Below, one piece after another: positions 43,301 to 50,533 of a DNA stretch of 64,000 nt. The stretch's first letter is position 1; the number at the start of each line of letters is the position of its first letter. The DNA is taken from positions 32,755 to 96,754 of the forward strand of contig WGMT01000063.1 in assembly GCA_016124945.1 (NCBI GenBank). Direction: 5' to 3'. Source of the stretch: a bacterium (GTDB lineage: Bacteria > Chloroflexota > Anaerolineae > Caldilineales > Caldilineaceae). A program made the translations under genes and the position numbers. The notes under the pieces are model-generated. The model saw only the letters and a program-made list of their open reading frames with translations. It was not told the origin of the DNA and did no database searches.

Positions 43301-44055
43301 AGCACAAACATGAGCTGATAGGCAATGCCCAGGCGGGCGGCCATCTTGTCGTACAGATCGCGCATGCGCTGGATCGAAGCCCGTAACTTGGCGAACCGCT
43401 GTGTGGCCAGGGTGAAGGCTTTGATCACCTTCATGCCGTTGATGTATTGGATCACCGTCGCGTTCATCTGCGCCGTCTCGCGCTCATACTCGCCCATGAT
43501 GGCCAGGCGTGACAACTGCCAACTAAAGACGGCAATCGCCAGCGGGGTGACGGCCATCGTCACCAGCGCCATGCGCCAGTCGATGATGAAAAGGGCAACG
43601 GTGGTGAAGATGGTGATAGCCACACCGCCGATCACATCCGGTGTCACATGGGCCAGGCCGACCTCTAACTGTTCGGTGTCTTCGTGGATGACCTTTTTGA
43701 CGACGCCGGTGCTTCGTTGGTTGAACCAGCCTAGAGGCAGGCCGCCCATCTTACGCGCCAGGGCCAGGCGAATGTCGTAGAGGATCCTGTAGGCAGCCAC
43801 GTGCGAAGCGGCTTCCGCGCCCAGCAGCGCCATCCCTTTCACCACGGCGGCGATCAGAGCGATCAAGGCCAGGCGCAAGATGTGGTCGGCGTCGATTTCA
43901 CCCAAAGGTTTTGTAAAGACTTCTATCGCCACAAAATAGGCAACCAGGTAAGGCGCCAGGGCCAGCGCCCCGGCAACCGTACTGAGCAAGCCGGCAAGGA
44001 TCAGACCGCCCTTGCGCGCCAGAATGATCGAACGTAGCGAATAAGATGGTGTCAT
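40357..44055 (-). CDS. Full-length fused ABC exporter-type transporter (two TMD-NBD halves)
   Basis: At 1232 residues this single chain holds TMD1 (about 15-330), NBD1 (Walker A GPSGAGKTT, signature RLSGGQKQR, about 345-585), a linker, TMD2 (about 650-960) and NBD2 (Walker A GPSGSGKTT, signature TLSGGQKQR, LLDEATASLD). Bacterial members are usually separate halves, as in YbtPQ or IrtAB, which import iron-siderophores with an exporter fold. With the AmpG/RhtX-like transporter next to it (about 50 bases), iron-chelate transport is the best guess. GAGGAGGAGACA precedes ATG. Confidence 0.9.
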   Translation of the reverse strand: MTPSYSLRSIILARKGGLILAGLLSTVAGALALAPYLVAYFVAIEVFTKPLGEIDADHILRLALIALIAAVVKGMALLGAEAASHVAAYRILYDIRLALARKMGGLPLGWFNQRSTGVVKKVIHEDTEQLEVGLAHVTPDVIGGVAITIFTTVALFIIDWRMALVTMAVTPLAIAVFSWQLSRLAIMGEYERETAQMNATVIQYINGMKVIKAFTLATQRFAKLRASIQRMRDLYDKMAARLGIAYQLMFVLLRVGAVIVVAPVGLWFYQSGSLDLPTYLFFLLISMTYNRPVLNVIFHGATAVYQIKYAADRVGEIFNAAALTEPANPQRPQNHTIEFKDVSFSYGDPADSAGQASTVLKGVSFTAPVGTMTALVGPSGAGKTTIARLIPRFWDVTGGDIQIGGVSIKEMPIEALMDHVAFVFQDVFLFNDSIYENIRVGKPNATRDEIIAAATAARCHDFIMELGGYDYQVGENGMRLSGGQKQRISVARALLKDAPIIVLDEATAFVDPENESQIQAAIGELTAGAGKTLIVIAHRLSTITGADQILLIDDGRIAAAGTHAELLAQSELYKSMWQAHADAQGWQFSAQQADKRAAAAAVPVHSKAPALFTAIQEPFTNPYAGLDENDDIFRMALKLAGKSLHTRFWMMIGLKVLEGMTIAAPGLILVWILLGLLQPEPNLSQVWWGIGALVLAFVAQLAVGMPAYQASLRLDADIQNNLRLHLSDYLRRLPLGFFTQSDVGTIDSLFTTNLMFLELRSTIGVLMTALIAPVMLFVYMLTQDWRLALALGVSTLPMIFVLRKAMVVFARVWRTQSAARSVANSRMVEYIQGIHIIRAFNLAGGRFERFAGAMEEYRLASTRTVTAMTPWGAVGVFFLEMGFALFLILGQRFYVEGSLTQETFLLFLVLSLAFYLPLYALFEMLAFIRMVQNSVRNINTFLHHPILPEPAQPRLAGGFAIEFNDVSFDYVNRNSSAASTDAAIEPARVLDQVSLTIPERSFTALVGPSGSGKTTITNLIARFWDVQHGAVKIGGVDVREMSSDNLLSMMTMVFQDVYLFNDTVLNNIRIGKPDASDDEVILAAQKAQAHEFIVQMADGYQTVIGESGSTLSGGQKQRISIARAILKDAPIVLLDEATASLDPENEALIQRAFDVLTQEKTLVVIAHRLNTIQNADQILVVENGQIVQRDKHEELLAQPGLYRRFWDEREKAKGWQIGAVAIERLSVEAVDQ

Positions 44056-44153
44056 TGTCTCCTCCTCGACACGGGGCGCTTGCTATGAATGCCCCGCATA
44101 CATCAGCTCTGCGTAGCGTGTGGTGCGTCTTCCCGGTTGAGCCGATGCATGCA

Positions 44154-44327
44154 TTATTGGCGGGTGGAGCGTTCCTGTGAGGATTGCTTCATGCTTTCGG
44201 GTGTGGTGGGCGTTGCTTCGACCTGTGCTGTTGGTTGCGTGTTGTCCTCGGTGGTCTTTCGGCTAACACGCGGTTTGCGTTTGACGTTCAGCCGATACAT
44301 GCGGGTCAGGTTGTTGTACTTGGCCAC
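44154..44327 (-). CDS. Small basic protein downstream of the S4 paralogue
   Basis: The likely start is GTG 44327 behind AAAAGGAGAAAAACACA, giving 57 residues. A basic N-terminal half (AKYNNLTRMYRLNVKRKPR) is followed by a Thr/Pro/Gln-rich tail. It lies 22 bases after the S4 stop. No family was recognised. The basic segment suggests RNA or ribosome contact, possibly under the same control as S4. Confidence 0.55.
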   Translation of the reverse strand: MAKYNNLTRMYRLNVKRKPRVSRKTTEDNTQPTAQVEATPTTPESMKQSSQERSTRQ

Positions 44328-44349
44328 TGTGTTTTTCTCCTTTTCGAAC

Positions 44350-44955
44350 TTACCGTGAGTAGAATTCAACGATCTGTGACATGTCCGCGATGACTGGGAT
44401 TTCGTCACGCTGCGGTTCGCTGGTAACGGTGACCGTGAACGTTTCCTTGTCCAGCGTCAGGTAGGGGACGGGCTGAGCCTCTTCGGTTGCGGCGAGGAAA
44501 CAGGCCACCTTCCGGCTCTTTTCTCGAACAGAAATGACATCGCCCACCTTTACCCCATAGGAAGAGATGTTGACCGATTTGCCATTGACCAGAATGTGCT
44601 TGTGAGAGACATATTGGCGCGCCGCGTAGATTGTCCGCGCCAGGCCGCCGCGCAAGACGACAGCGTCGAGACGAAATTCCAACATGCGCAGTAGGTTGTC
44701 GCCTGTGAGGCCGGGCGCTTGTTGCGCCTTTTGAAAGTAGTTCTTGAACTGACGCTCGTTGATGTTGTACTGGGCGCGCAGCTTCTGCTTTTCCAACAAC
44801 TGGCGCTTGTAATCCGACACTTTGCGCCGGATCGCCTGCGCCCGCCCATGTTGACCGGGGGGATGGGGCTTGCGCTGCATCACCTTAGCCGCTTTGGCTG
44901 TCAATGGGATGCCAATGGAACGGGATAGCTTTACTTTGGGGCCGTTGTACTTCAT
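44350..44955 (-). CDS. rpsD: Ribosomal protein uS4, cysteine-free (zinc-independent) paralogue
   Basis: From ATG 44955 (AAAAGGACAAACG upstream) the 201-residue protein has the S4 N-domain (MKYNGPKVKLSRSIGIPL) and the S4 RNA-binding domain (MLEFRLDAVVLRGGLARTIYAARQYVSHKHILVNGKSV). The N-terminal zinc-knuckle cysteines of the C-plus form (GPKCRLCRR type) are replaced by Val/Ser. It stands outside any ribosomal operon, in a metal-uptake region, so it is probably a stress or zinc-limitation paralogue. It is confidently S4; regulation is inferred. Confidence 0.9.
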   Translation of the reverse strand: MKYNGPKVKLSRSIGIPLTAKAAKVMQRKPHPPGQHGRAQAIRRKVSDYKRQLLEKQKLRAQYNINERQFKNYFQKAQQAPGLTGDNLLRMLEFRLDAVVLRGGLARTIYAARQYVSHKHILVNGKSVNISSYGVKVGDVISVREKSRKVACFLAATEEAQPVPYLTLDKETFTVTVTSEPQRDEIPVIADMSQIVEFYSR

Positions 44956-44993
44956 CGTTTGTCCTTTTGTTTGAATTTGGTGATTAGTGACTT

Positions 44994-45053
44994 GTGATTG
45001 GTGATTAGGCTTGTTCACTTGGCAGCGAATGGACAAGCCTAATCACCAATCAC
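44994..45053. repeat. Perfect 21-bp inverted repeat of the ATTGGTGATTAGG family
   Basis: GTGATTGGTGATTAGGCTTGT at 44994 and its exact reverse complement at 45033 enclose an 18-base loop between the HmuV stop and the S4 start. It probably acts as a terminator hairpin for the haem operon. Confidence 0.75.
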
Positions 45054-45056
45054 CAA

Positions 45057-45845
45057 TCACATATGCACCCCAGACACGATCAACGGGCAGTTGTGACAGG
45101 GATGTGGCATGACCATGACGCTGACAGCGAATGCGTCTTCGATGAGGGCAGGGGTCAATGTCTCTTGTGGCGAACCGTAGGCCAGCGCCTGCCCGGCTTT
45201 CATCATCAGCACCGTGTCGGCGTACTGGGCGGCCAAGTTGAGATCGTGCAGGATAGCCAACACGCCCACGCCACGCTCCGTGAAAGTCCGCGCGATCTGC
45301 AACGTGCGGTGTTGGTGGGCTAGATCCAGGTTGTTGGTCGGCTCGTCCAAGAGCAGATAACGTGCCCCTAGCGGCGACTCTTCCCAAACTTGCACCAGCG
45401 CCCGCGCCAGTTGTACACGTTGTTGTTCCCCGCCGGAGAGGGTGGTGTAGAGCCGCCCCGCAAAAGACGTCATCCCCACCGCCGCCAATGCTTCGTGGGC
45501 GATGGCATAATCTTGGGGCTGCTCCACACTGTCCACGTGGGGCGTGCGCCCCATTAACACCACATCCAACACACCAAATGCGAAGTTAAGGGTGGACCGC
45601 TGTGGCAGCACGGCGCGCACCCTGGCCTGGTCGCGTTGTGTCCAGCCAGACAGAGGACGCCCATTCAGATGAATCTGACCGGCGTCGGCGTGGCTCTCAC
45701 CGCTGAGGACACGCAAGAGCGTCGATTTGCCTGCGCCATTAGCGCCCACCACTGCCAACAGGTGACCGGGCGCTACGGTCAGCGAAACCTGATCCACCAG
45801 CGATTTGTCCCCAATGCGGACACAGACTTCTTTCGCCTCAAACAA
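45057..45845 (-). CDS. hmuV: Haem ABC transporter ATP-binding protein (HmuV-like)
   Basis: The start is taken as TTG 45845, overlapping the permease stop (TTGTTTGA), with AAGGAGG 8 bases upstream. The 262-residue product has Walker A (GANGAGKST), signature TLSGGEQQR and Walker B (YLLLDEPTNNLD). Its HPCHNCPL tail and VLPQRSTLNFAFGV segment are typical of HmuV-type haemin transport ATPases. It powers import through the permease encoded next to it. Upstream in-frame residues are out of family and were excluded. Confidence 0.88.
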   Translation of the reverse strand: MFEAKEVCVRIGDKSLVDQVSLTVAPGHLLAVVGANGAGKSTLLRVLSGESHADAGQIHLNGRPLSGWTQRDQARVRAVLPQRSTLNFAFGVLDVVLMGRTPHVDSVEQPQDYAIAHEALAAVGMTSFAGRLYTTLSGGEQQRVQLARALVQVWEESPLGARYLLLDEPTNNLDLAHQHRTLQIARTFTERGVGVLAILHDLNLAAQYADTVLMMKAGQALAYGSPQETLTPALIEDAFAVSVMVMPHPCHNCPLIVSGVHM

Positions 45846-46956
45846 GGCCGCTCCCTCCTTCGCGACGGGCGCGCAGCAGCAACCAGAGGAAAAAGGGCGC
45901 ACCCAAGCCGGCGGTGACAATACCCAACGGCAGTTCCGCGGGGACAACCAGGGTCCGCGCCGCCAGGTCGGCGTAGGCCAACAAGGCCGCGCCCAGCAGT
46001 GCCGAGCCAGGAAAGACGACACGGTGATCCGGCCCTACCAGCAGGCGTACCAGATGGGGCACCACCAGCCCCACAAAGCCAATGATCCCCGCCACTGCCA
46101 CCGAGGCCCCCACCGCCAGCGCCGCCAGCAGCACAATCGTCCGTTTCACCCGCTGTGTCGCCACCCCCAGGTGACCGGCTTCCGCTTCGCCCAACAAAAA
46201 GGCATTGAGCGGACGCGCCAGCCGGGGCAAGAGCAGCACAGGGAGCAGAATGAAGGGCGCTGCACTATAAACGGCCTGCCAGGTGGCCCCGCCCAGGCTG
46301 CCCAACGTCCAGAACGTGATGTCGCGCAGTTGGTCATCTGTGGCCATGAAGGTGAGCAGACCGGTGCCCGCGCCGGCCAGCGCATTGATGGCGATCCCGG
46401 CCAGGAGCATGGTCGACACCGCCGTGCGCCTGCCTGTGGTGGAGATACGGTACACCACCACCGTGGCCAGGATGCTGCCGACAAAGGCCGCCAACGGCAG
46501 CGCCGCATATCCCAGTAGATCGACAATTCCGCCCAGCAGCGTACTGCCCAGCACAATCACTGTGGTGACAGCCAGCGCCGCCCCGCTGGAAATGCCGATT
46601 AGCCCCGGATCGGCCAGCGGATTGCGGAAGATCCCCTGTAACGCTGCGCCCGAGACGGCCAACCCCGCGCCGATGAGTAACCCCAGAAGCACACGGGGCA
46701 GGCGAATCGCCATCACCACCGCCTGCTGCCGCGCATCGAAAGCCCAGGGCAACTCCAGCCCCAAGGGATAGGCTAGAATTGCGGCCACCTGTCCTGGCGA
46801 CACGGCCACCGCGCCGATGGCAATCCCAGCCACAGCAGCCACGATCACCAGGACGCTAAGCCCGGTGAGCGCGACCACGTTGCGTGTACGGCGTGGCAGC
46901 GCTGGAGCTTGTGTGGGGCGTGTTTTTGTAAGCGGTGCTATCAATTCGCGAATCAT
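45838..46956 (-). CDS. hmuU: Haem/iron-complex ABC permease (FecCD/BtuC family, HmuU-like)
   Basis: From ATG 46956 (AGAGGAAAATCAG upstream) the 372-residue membrane protein has about ten helices with family signatures RLPRVLLGLLIGAGLAVSGA, NPLADPGLIGISSGAA and GFVGLVVPHLVRLLVG. It is the channel for haem or ferric-siderophore import with HmuV. The in-frame extension to 47013 translates repeat DNA and was dropped. The gene is separated from HmuT by a 226-base repeat-rich gap. Confidence 0.9.
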   Translation of the reverse strand: MIRELIAPLTKTRPTQAPALPRRTRNVVALTGLSVLVIVAAVAGIAIGAVAVSPGQVAAILAYPLGLELPWAFDARQQAVVMAIRLPRVLLGLLIGAGLAVSGAALQGIFRNPLADPGLIGISSGAALAVTTVIVLGSTLLGGIVDLLGYAALPLAAFVGSILATVVVYRISTTGRRTAVSTMLLAGIAINALAGAGTGLLTFMATDDQLRDITFWTLGSLGGATWQAVYSAAPFILLPVLLLPRLARPLNAFLLGEAEAGHLGVATQRVKRTIVLLAALAVGASVAVAGIIGFVGLVVPHLVRLLVGPDHRVVFPGSALLGAALLAYADLAARTLVVPAELPLGIVTAGLGAPFFLWLLLRARREGGSGLV

Positions 46957-47020
46957 CTGATTTTCCTCTGAGATTGGGGACTGGGACGGAGTTCTGCCCC
47001 AGTCCCTAATCACCCATAAG

Positions 47021-47145
47021 CGCTAACTTAATGGCCTACGAAAGTACCGGGGACTTCACGATGGACGTGACGCCGGGAGTGAATACCCCGTCTCGCTGCG
47101 ACGAAAAGTCCCCGGCACTTGCCCGTACAACCCTTAACTTAGCGC
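47021..47145. repeat. Nested inverted-repeat element between HmuU and HmuT genes
   Basis: GCGCTAACTTAA (47021-47032) is inverted with one mismatch at 47134-47145. Inside are CCGGGGACTT and AAGTCCCCGG. Flanking it on both sides are CCCAATCACC/ATTGGGGA repeats. It resembles a small non-autonomous mobile element or a complex hairpin. No gene was seen here. Confidence 0.6.
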
Positions 47146-47182
47146 CTATGCCCCAATCACCAATCCCCAATCCCCAATCCCT

Positions 47183-48145
47183 TTACTCTTCGCGAATGTT
47201 CTGGGCCAATGCCAACACCGCTTCGCCCATACGAGGGCCGAAGTTGAGCAGGAAGAGACCGTCCATGGCCACGATGCGGCCGTTCTGGCCGGCAGGCGTC
47301 TGCGCAACACCGGGCACTTCCAGCAGTCCTTCTGCACCACCGATGCTTTCCAGGCCCGTTTGGAACAGGAGGATCACATCGGGTGCGGCGGCGACGGCGG
47401 CCTCGGCGGTAAGGGGCAGGTAGCCCTCGAACTCGGTGACGGCATTTTCGGCGCCGGCCAACTCGATCATGGTGTGCGCGCCGGTTTCGATGCCTGCCAC
47501 ATTGACAGCGCCAGCGCCGCGTGCGTAGATAAACAACACCCTGGGATGCGCCGACGCCGAGGAAACGAAGGCTTCGGCTTCAGCCAGATCCGCTTCGATT
47601 TTTGTGATCAGTGCTTCACCTTCCTCTTCACGGTCAAGAGCAACGGCCAGCGCCCGGATTTTGTCCTTAACGCCCTCTACTGTATCGATTGCCTCAACAA
47701 GCACTACGTCCACACCGGTATCTTGCAACTGTTGGATCGCTTCCGGCGGCCCAGCCTCGGTGGAGCCGACGATCAGTGTCGGATCCAGCGCCAGGACACC
47801 TTCTGCGGCCAGTGTGCGTTGATAGCCCACCTGGGGCAGCGCAGTCACCGCTTCGGGGTAGTAGCTGGACGAATCCACCGCCACCACGTATTCGCCGAGC
47901 CCCAGCGCAAAGACAATCTCCGTCACCGGGCCGCCCAAGGTGATGATGCGTGGGGTGTCGGCGTCCACGGTGGCGCCTTCTCCTTCCCCGGCTGCTTCCG
48001 CGGTCGCGGTAGGTGTGCTCTGCACGTCCGTCTCCACAACCACCGGGATCGCAATGGGGGCGCACCCTCCCACAAGCAACATCACGCCAATGGTGCAAAG
48101 GATGGCGCAAAGTAGTGTAAGTTTTCGGAACAAGTTGTGCATCAT
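47183..48145 (-). CDS. hmuT: Haem ABC transporter substrate-binding lipoprotein (HmuT-like)
   Basis: From ATG 48145 (GAGGAGAATC upstream) the 320-residue product has a lipobox (LLVGGC) and the class III binding-protein fold (RIITLGGPVTEIVFALGLG, VGYQRTLAAEGVLALDPTLIVGS). Hallmarks of haem-binding HmuT are GPPEAIQQLQ and the C-terminal NFGPRMGEAVLAL. It delivers haem to HmuU/HmuV. The small membrane protein gene precedes it by about 25 bases, in the same operon. Confidence 0.9.
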   Translation of the reverse strand: MMHNLFRKLTLLCAILCTIGVMLLVGGCAPIAIPVVVETDVQSTPTATAEAAGEGEGATVDADTPRIITLGGPVTEIVFALGLGEYVVAVDSSSYYPEAVTALPQVGYQRTLAAEGVLALDPTLIVGSTEAGPPEAIQQLQDTGVDVVLVEAIDTVEGVKDKIRALAVALDREEEGEALITKIEADLAEAEAFVSSASAHPRVLFIYARGAGAVNVAGIETGAHTMIELAGAENAVTEFEGYLPLTAEAAVAAAPDVILLFQTGLESIGGAEGLLEVPGVAQTPAGQNGRIVAMDGLFLLNFGPRMGEAVLALAQNIREE

Positions 48146-48170
48146 GATTCTCCTCAATGACCTGACTTGA

Positions 48171-48497
48171 CTACACATTTGCCAAGAGCCGCCGCACATC
48201 GTCGATCAGGAAAACCGTCATGATCAGAAGCAAGACGGAAGCCAGGCCCAGGTAGCTCCAGCGCCAACTAGTCGACCACAGCTCCACAACGTTGTAGAGA
48301 AGCAGAGCCACTGCCGCTGCGCTCAACACCAACGTGAGCACAGACGAAACGGTACCGCCGAAGCCCAATAATGGGAGAGCAAACGGCAGAACGATGTACT
48401 GCAACGTGCAGCGGACCGAAGAGAGGATCAGTGATCCGCCCACCGACTTGTTGGCACGACGGATCTGGGTTTGGGTTGGCTCCTGGTTCTCGACCAT
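48171..48497 (-). CDS. Small integral membrane protein of the haem locus
   Basis: ATG 48497 follows AAGGAGAAAAC. The 108-residue product has a polar N-terminus (about 1-25) and three hydrophobic segments (about 30-48, 52-70, 80-98) ending LIDDVRRLLANV. No family was recognised. Placed between fasciclin and HmuT genes, it may assist haem acquisition. The in-frame extension upstream is encoded by ATTGGTGATTGG repeats and was excluded. Confidence 0.75.
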   Translation of the reverse strand: MVENQEPTQTQIRRANKSVGGSLILSSVRCTLQYIVLPFALPLLGFGGTVSSVLTLVLSAAAVALLLYNVVELWSTSWRWSYLGLASVLLLIMTVFLIDDVRRLLANV

Positions 48498-48521
48498 GTT
48501 TTCTCCTTGGTGGTGATTGGT

Positions 48522-48580
48522 GATTGGTGATTGGTGATTGGGGCAGATCTTGCTTCTGCCCCAATCACCAATCACCAATC
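48522..48580. terminator. Perfect 26-bp hairpin after the fasciclin gene
   Basis: GATTGGTGATTGGTGATTGG plus GGCAGA at 48522-48547 is exactly inverted at 48555-48580, with a 7-base loop, one base after the fasciclin stop. It is built from the ATTGGTG repeat family and is probably a terminator or mRNA-stability hairpin. Confidence 0.75.
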
Positions 48581-48581
48581 T

Positions 48582-49586
48582 CTACCGCTCAGGGACGAGC
48601 ACCGTGTCGATCACGTGGATTACCCCGTTGCTGGCGATGATGTCGGTCTGCACCACCTGGATGGTGCCGTTGATCAAGACAGTCTCCCCATCGACGCTGA
48701 TGGATAGGGGAGCGCCGAAGAGGGTGGGCACTGCCTGCCCGTCGAGGGCGACTACGTCGGCGGCCATGTAGGCGCCGTCGAGGACGTGGTATTGAAGCAC
48801 TGCCTGGGTGGAAATCACGCTGGAGATCAGACGATCGAGCATGCCGGGCGGCAGCGCTGCAAAGGCGGCGTCGGTGGGTGCAAAGACGGTGTACGGCCCT
48901 TCGCCGCTTAAGAGTTGGGCGAAGCCGGCCACTTCCACCGCCTGTAACAATGTGGTGAATTCCGGTGTCTCCGCCTCTGTCGCGGCAACGACGATGCCGG
49001 CAATCGTCTCTGCGTCGGCGGCGGCGGCGGGCATGTCACCGCCGCCCAGCGCAATGGAGAGCAGACCCGTCTCTTGGGCGATGGTCAACGGTAGGGCGGG
49101 CAGCAGCGCGGCCAGATTCTCGTTGATCTGATTGGCCACCGCTTCCAGCGCGGTGTCGCCAAATACAAGACCGGCGGCGGCCGCTTGCGCTAGTTCCAGT
49201 TGCAGTTGTCCATCCACCAACACCAACTGTCCGACGAGGTCGGCGGTATTGGCCTGACCCGGCAGCAGCACATCTTCTTTGAGCGTGGCGCGCAGGTGTA
49301 ATGAAGACGGTTCTATCCAGGCGACGACGCTCTCCATCGGCTGACCCGCGCCGCTGTTGGCTTCGAGCAGGCGGGTAAGGAAACTGCTTAGTTCGGCTTC
49401 GGTCAACGTCGCTTCGCCGGTGGCAAAGATCCCGAACAGGTTATCCTGTGCGGTTAGGGCGGCGGCGTCGCTAATCTCCACCTCACGCGCCGGGGCGTCC
49501 AGTGCGCCGGCGCTACAGGCGCTCAACAACAGCATCAAAGTGAAAAGGCTCACAACAAGGCTCTTGCGCATGACATTTGGCAACAT
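48582..49586 (-). CDS. Fasciclin (FAS1)-domain lipoprotein
   Basis: This 334-residue product has a lipobox (LLLSAC) and an uncharacterised middle region with IFATGEATLTEAELSSFLTRLL. A FAS1 domain from about 200 (EFTTLLQAVEVAGFAQLL, YTVFAPTDAAFAALPPG, LQYHVLDGAY, NGVIHVIDTVLVP) closes it. FAS1 proteins mediate surface adhesion, and some participate in haem acquisition in bacteria. CAGGAGATAACCACA precedes ATG 49586. The neighbours are an IsdG-type monooxygenase and the haem transporter, supporting haem linkage. Confidence 0.88.
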   Translation of the reverse strand: MLPNVMRKSLVVSLFTLMLLLSACSAGALDAPAREVEISDAAALTAQDNLFGIFATGEATLTEAELSSFLTRLLEANSGAGQPMESVVAWIEPSSLHLRATLKEDVLLPGQANTADLVGQLVLVDGQLQLELAQAAAAGLVFGDTALEAVANQINENLAALLPALPLTIAQETGLLSIALGGGDMPAAAADAETIAGIVVAATEAETPEFTTLLQAVEVAGFAQLLSGEGPYTVFAPTDAAFAALPPGMLDRLISSVISTQAVLQYHVLDGAYMAADVVALDGQAVPTLFGAPLSISVDGETVLINGTIQVVQTDIIASNGVIHVIDTVLVPER

Positions 49587-49616
49587 TGTGGTTATCTCCT
49601 GGGTGTTCAGTGAACT

Positions 49617-49976
49617 TTAATGGCCAAACTTGAATGGTTGGCTTTCTGTTTCGATTTCGAGATCCGGGTTTTCGGAGTCGAGGACGACGATATGCAGTTC
49701 CAATTTGTTCTGTGCAGTGAAGGCTTCGCGCGGAAGGGAGCCGGAGCGGGCGTGTCCCTGTTTGAACTCGTCTGAGCGCACCCACGCTTCAAAGTGTTGG
49801 CGTGACGCCCAGGTGGTGAAGACGATGTATGGATCGCCGTCGTTGACAGGGCGCAGCAGTTGATTGCGCATAAAGCCAGGCATGTGATCCACCAACCCGG
49901 CGCGGTTGCGGAAGTTGTTCTCAAACTCGGCGGCAAAGGCCGGATTCACGTAGATACGGTTTGCAGTTGTGATCAT
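49617..49976 (-). CDS. IsdG/HmoA-type haem-degrading monooxygenase (ABM fold)
   Basis: From ATG 49976 (GAGGAGAAAACC upstream) the 119-residue protein has the ferredoxin-like ABM fold. The catalytic set of IsdG-type enzymes is present: Asn near the start (TANRIYVNP), Trp in TTWASRQHFEAW and His in KQGHARSG. These enzymes open haem and free iron in the cytoplasm. Its gene leads the haem uptake cluster, so imported haem is probably degraded here. Confidence 0.87.
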   Translation of the reverse strand: MITTANRIYVNPAFAAEFENNFRNRAGLVDHMPGFMRNQLLRPVNDGDPYIVFTTWASRQHFEAWVRSDEFKQGHARSGSLPREAFTAQNKLELHIVVLDSENPDLEIETESQPFKFGH

Positions 49977-50186
49977 GGTTTTCTCCTCGTTCTCTTGAAT
50001 TGCCCTCTCCTGGGCGCAGGTGACAGCGTAATGTTGCGCCCGCCCACAAGGCGCGACAGCGCGGAGAGGATCAGCCGGATCATGTGTCCTACGAAGATCG
50101 TGGATTTGTGCAGTTTGGCGTAAGCGTTGTAGAAACATGTCCAGGCCACCGAAGTGGCTGGGCTAGATGATGCCTTCGACTACGGG

Positions 50187-50460
50187 GCTGAACCAGGTGT
50201 GCAGCGTCCTATGCGCATTGGTGTTTATGCGCAGGGTTGCTATACTAGAGGATGGTTCAGCACTGGGCCGAAGTTCACTGTTCCCGCAGCGAACTTCCTC
50301 AAGGCGTTGTGTTGAATCTCGCAAAGAGGCCGGTCCCGCAAGGGGCCGGTCTCTGTTTTTTGTTCAGAGCCATCATATCATCGAAAAAGCCATTGGATCG
50401 GCGGATTTCGGGAAGATTCAGTACGGATGGGGTAAAGCCAAGAACAAACCAAGCTTGATA
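50187..50460 (+). repeat. About 270-bp repeated element with terminator-like hairpin, possible ncRNA (copy 1)
   Basis: This stretch is about 80 percent identical by eye to 57760-58030. Shared blocks include GGGCTGAACCA, GAAGTTCACTGTTCCCGCAG, CAAGGCGTTGTGT, CCGGTC...GGGGCCGGTCTC, then a T-run and GAGCCATCATATCATC. The plus strand offers GAAGTTC/GAACTTC and GAGGCCGGTCC/GGGGCCGGTCTC hairpins, the latter followed by GTTTTTTG. TATACT sits near 50240, with TTGGTG 17 bases upstream. No conserved reading frame spans both copies. It lies in a 557-base gap between the monooxygenase and the flavodoxin cluster. Confidence 0.6.
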
Positions 50461-50470
50461 ACGATGCTTA

Positions 50471-50520
50471 ACCTTGTTTAACCTTGTTTAACCTTGCTTG
50501 ACCTTGCTTGACTTTGCTTA
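50471..50520. repeat. Decamer tandem repeat ACCTTGTTTA
   Basis: Five near-perfect 10-base units in a row, degrading to ACCTTGCTTG, lie just past the stop of the 50534 gene. No gene or clear function was seen. Confidence 0.7.
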
Positions 50521-50533
50521 AACAAAAACCTCA

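Noticed and set aside
41956..43386. 476-residue plus-strand frame inside the double ABC gene
   Set aside because: Antisense shadow caused by GC-rich third positions.
50167..50481. Small plus-strand frames over the 270-bp element
   Set aside because: The corresponding frames in the second copy are shifted and differ in length, so the conserved element is not coding.
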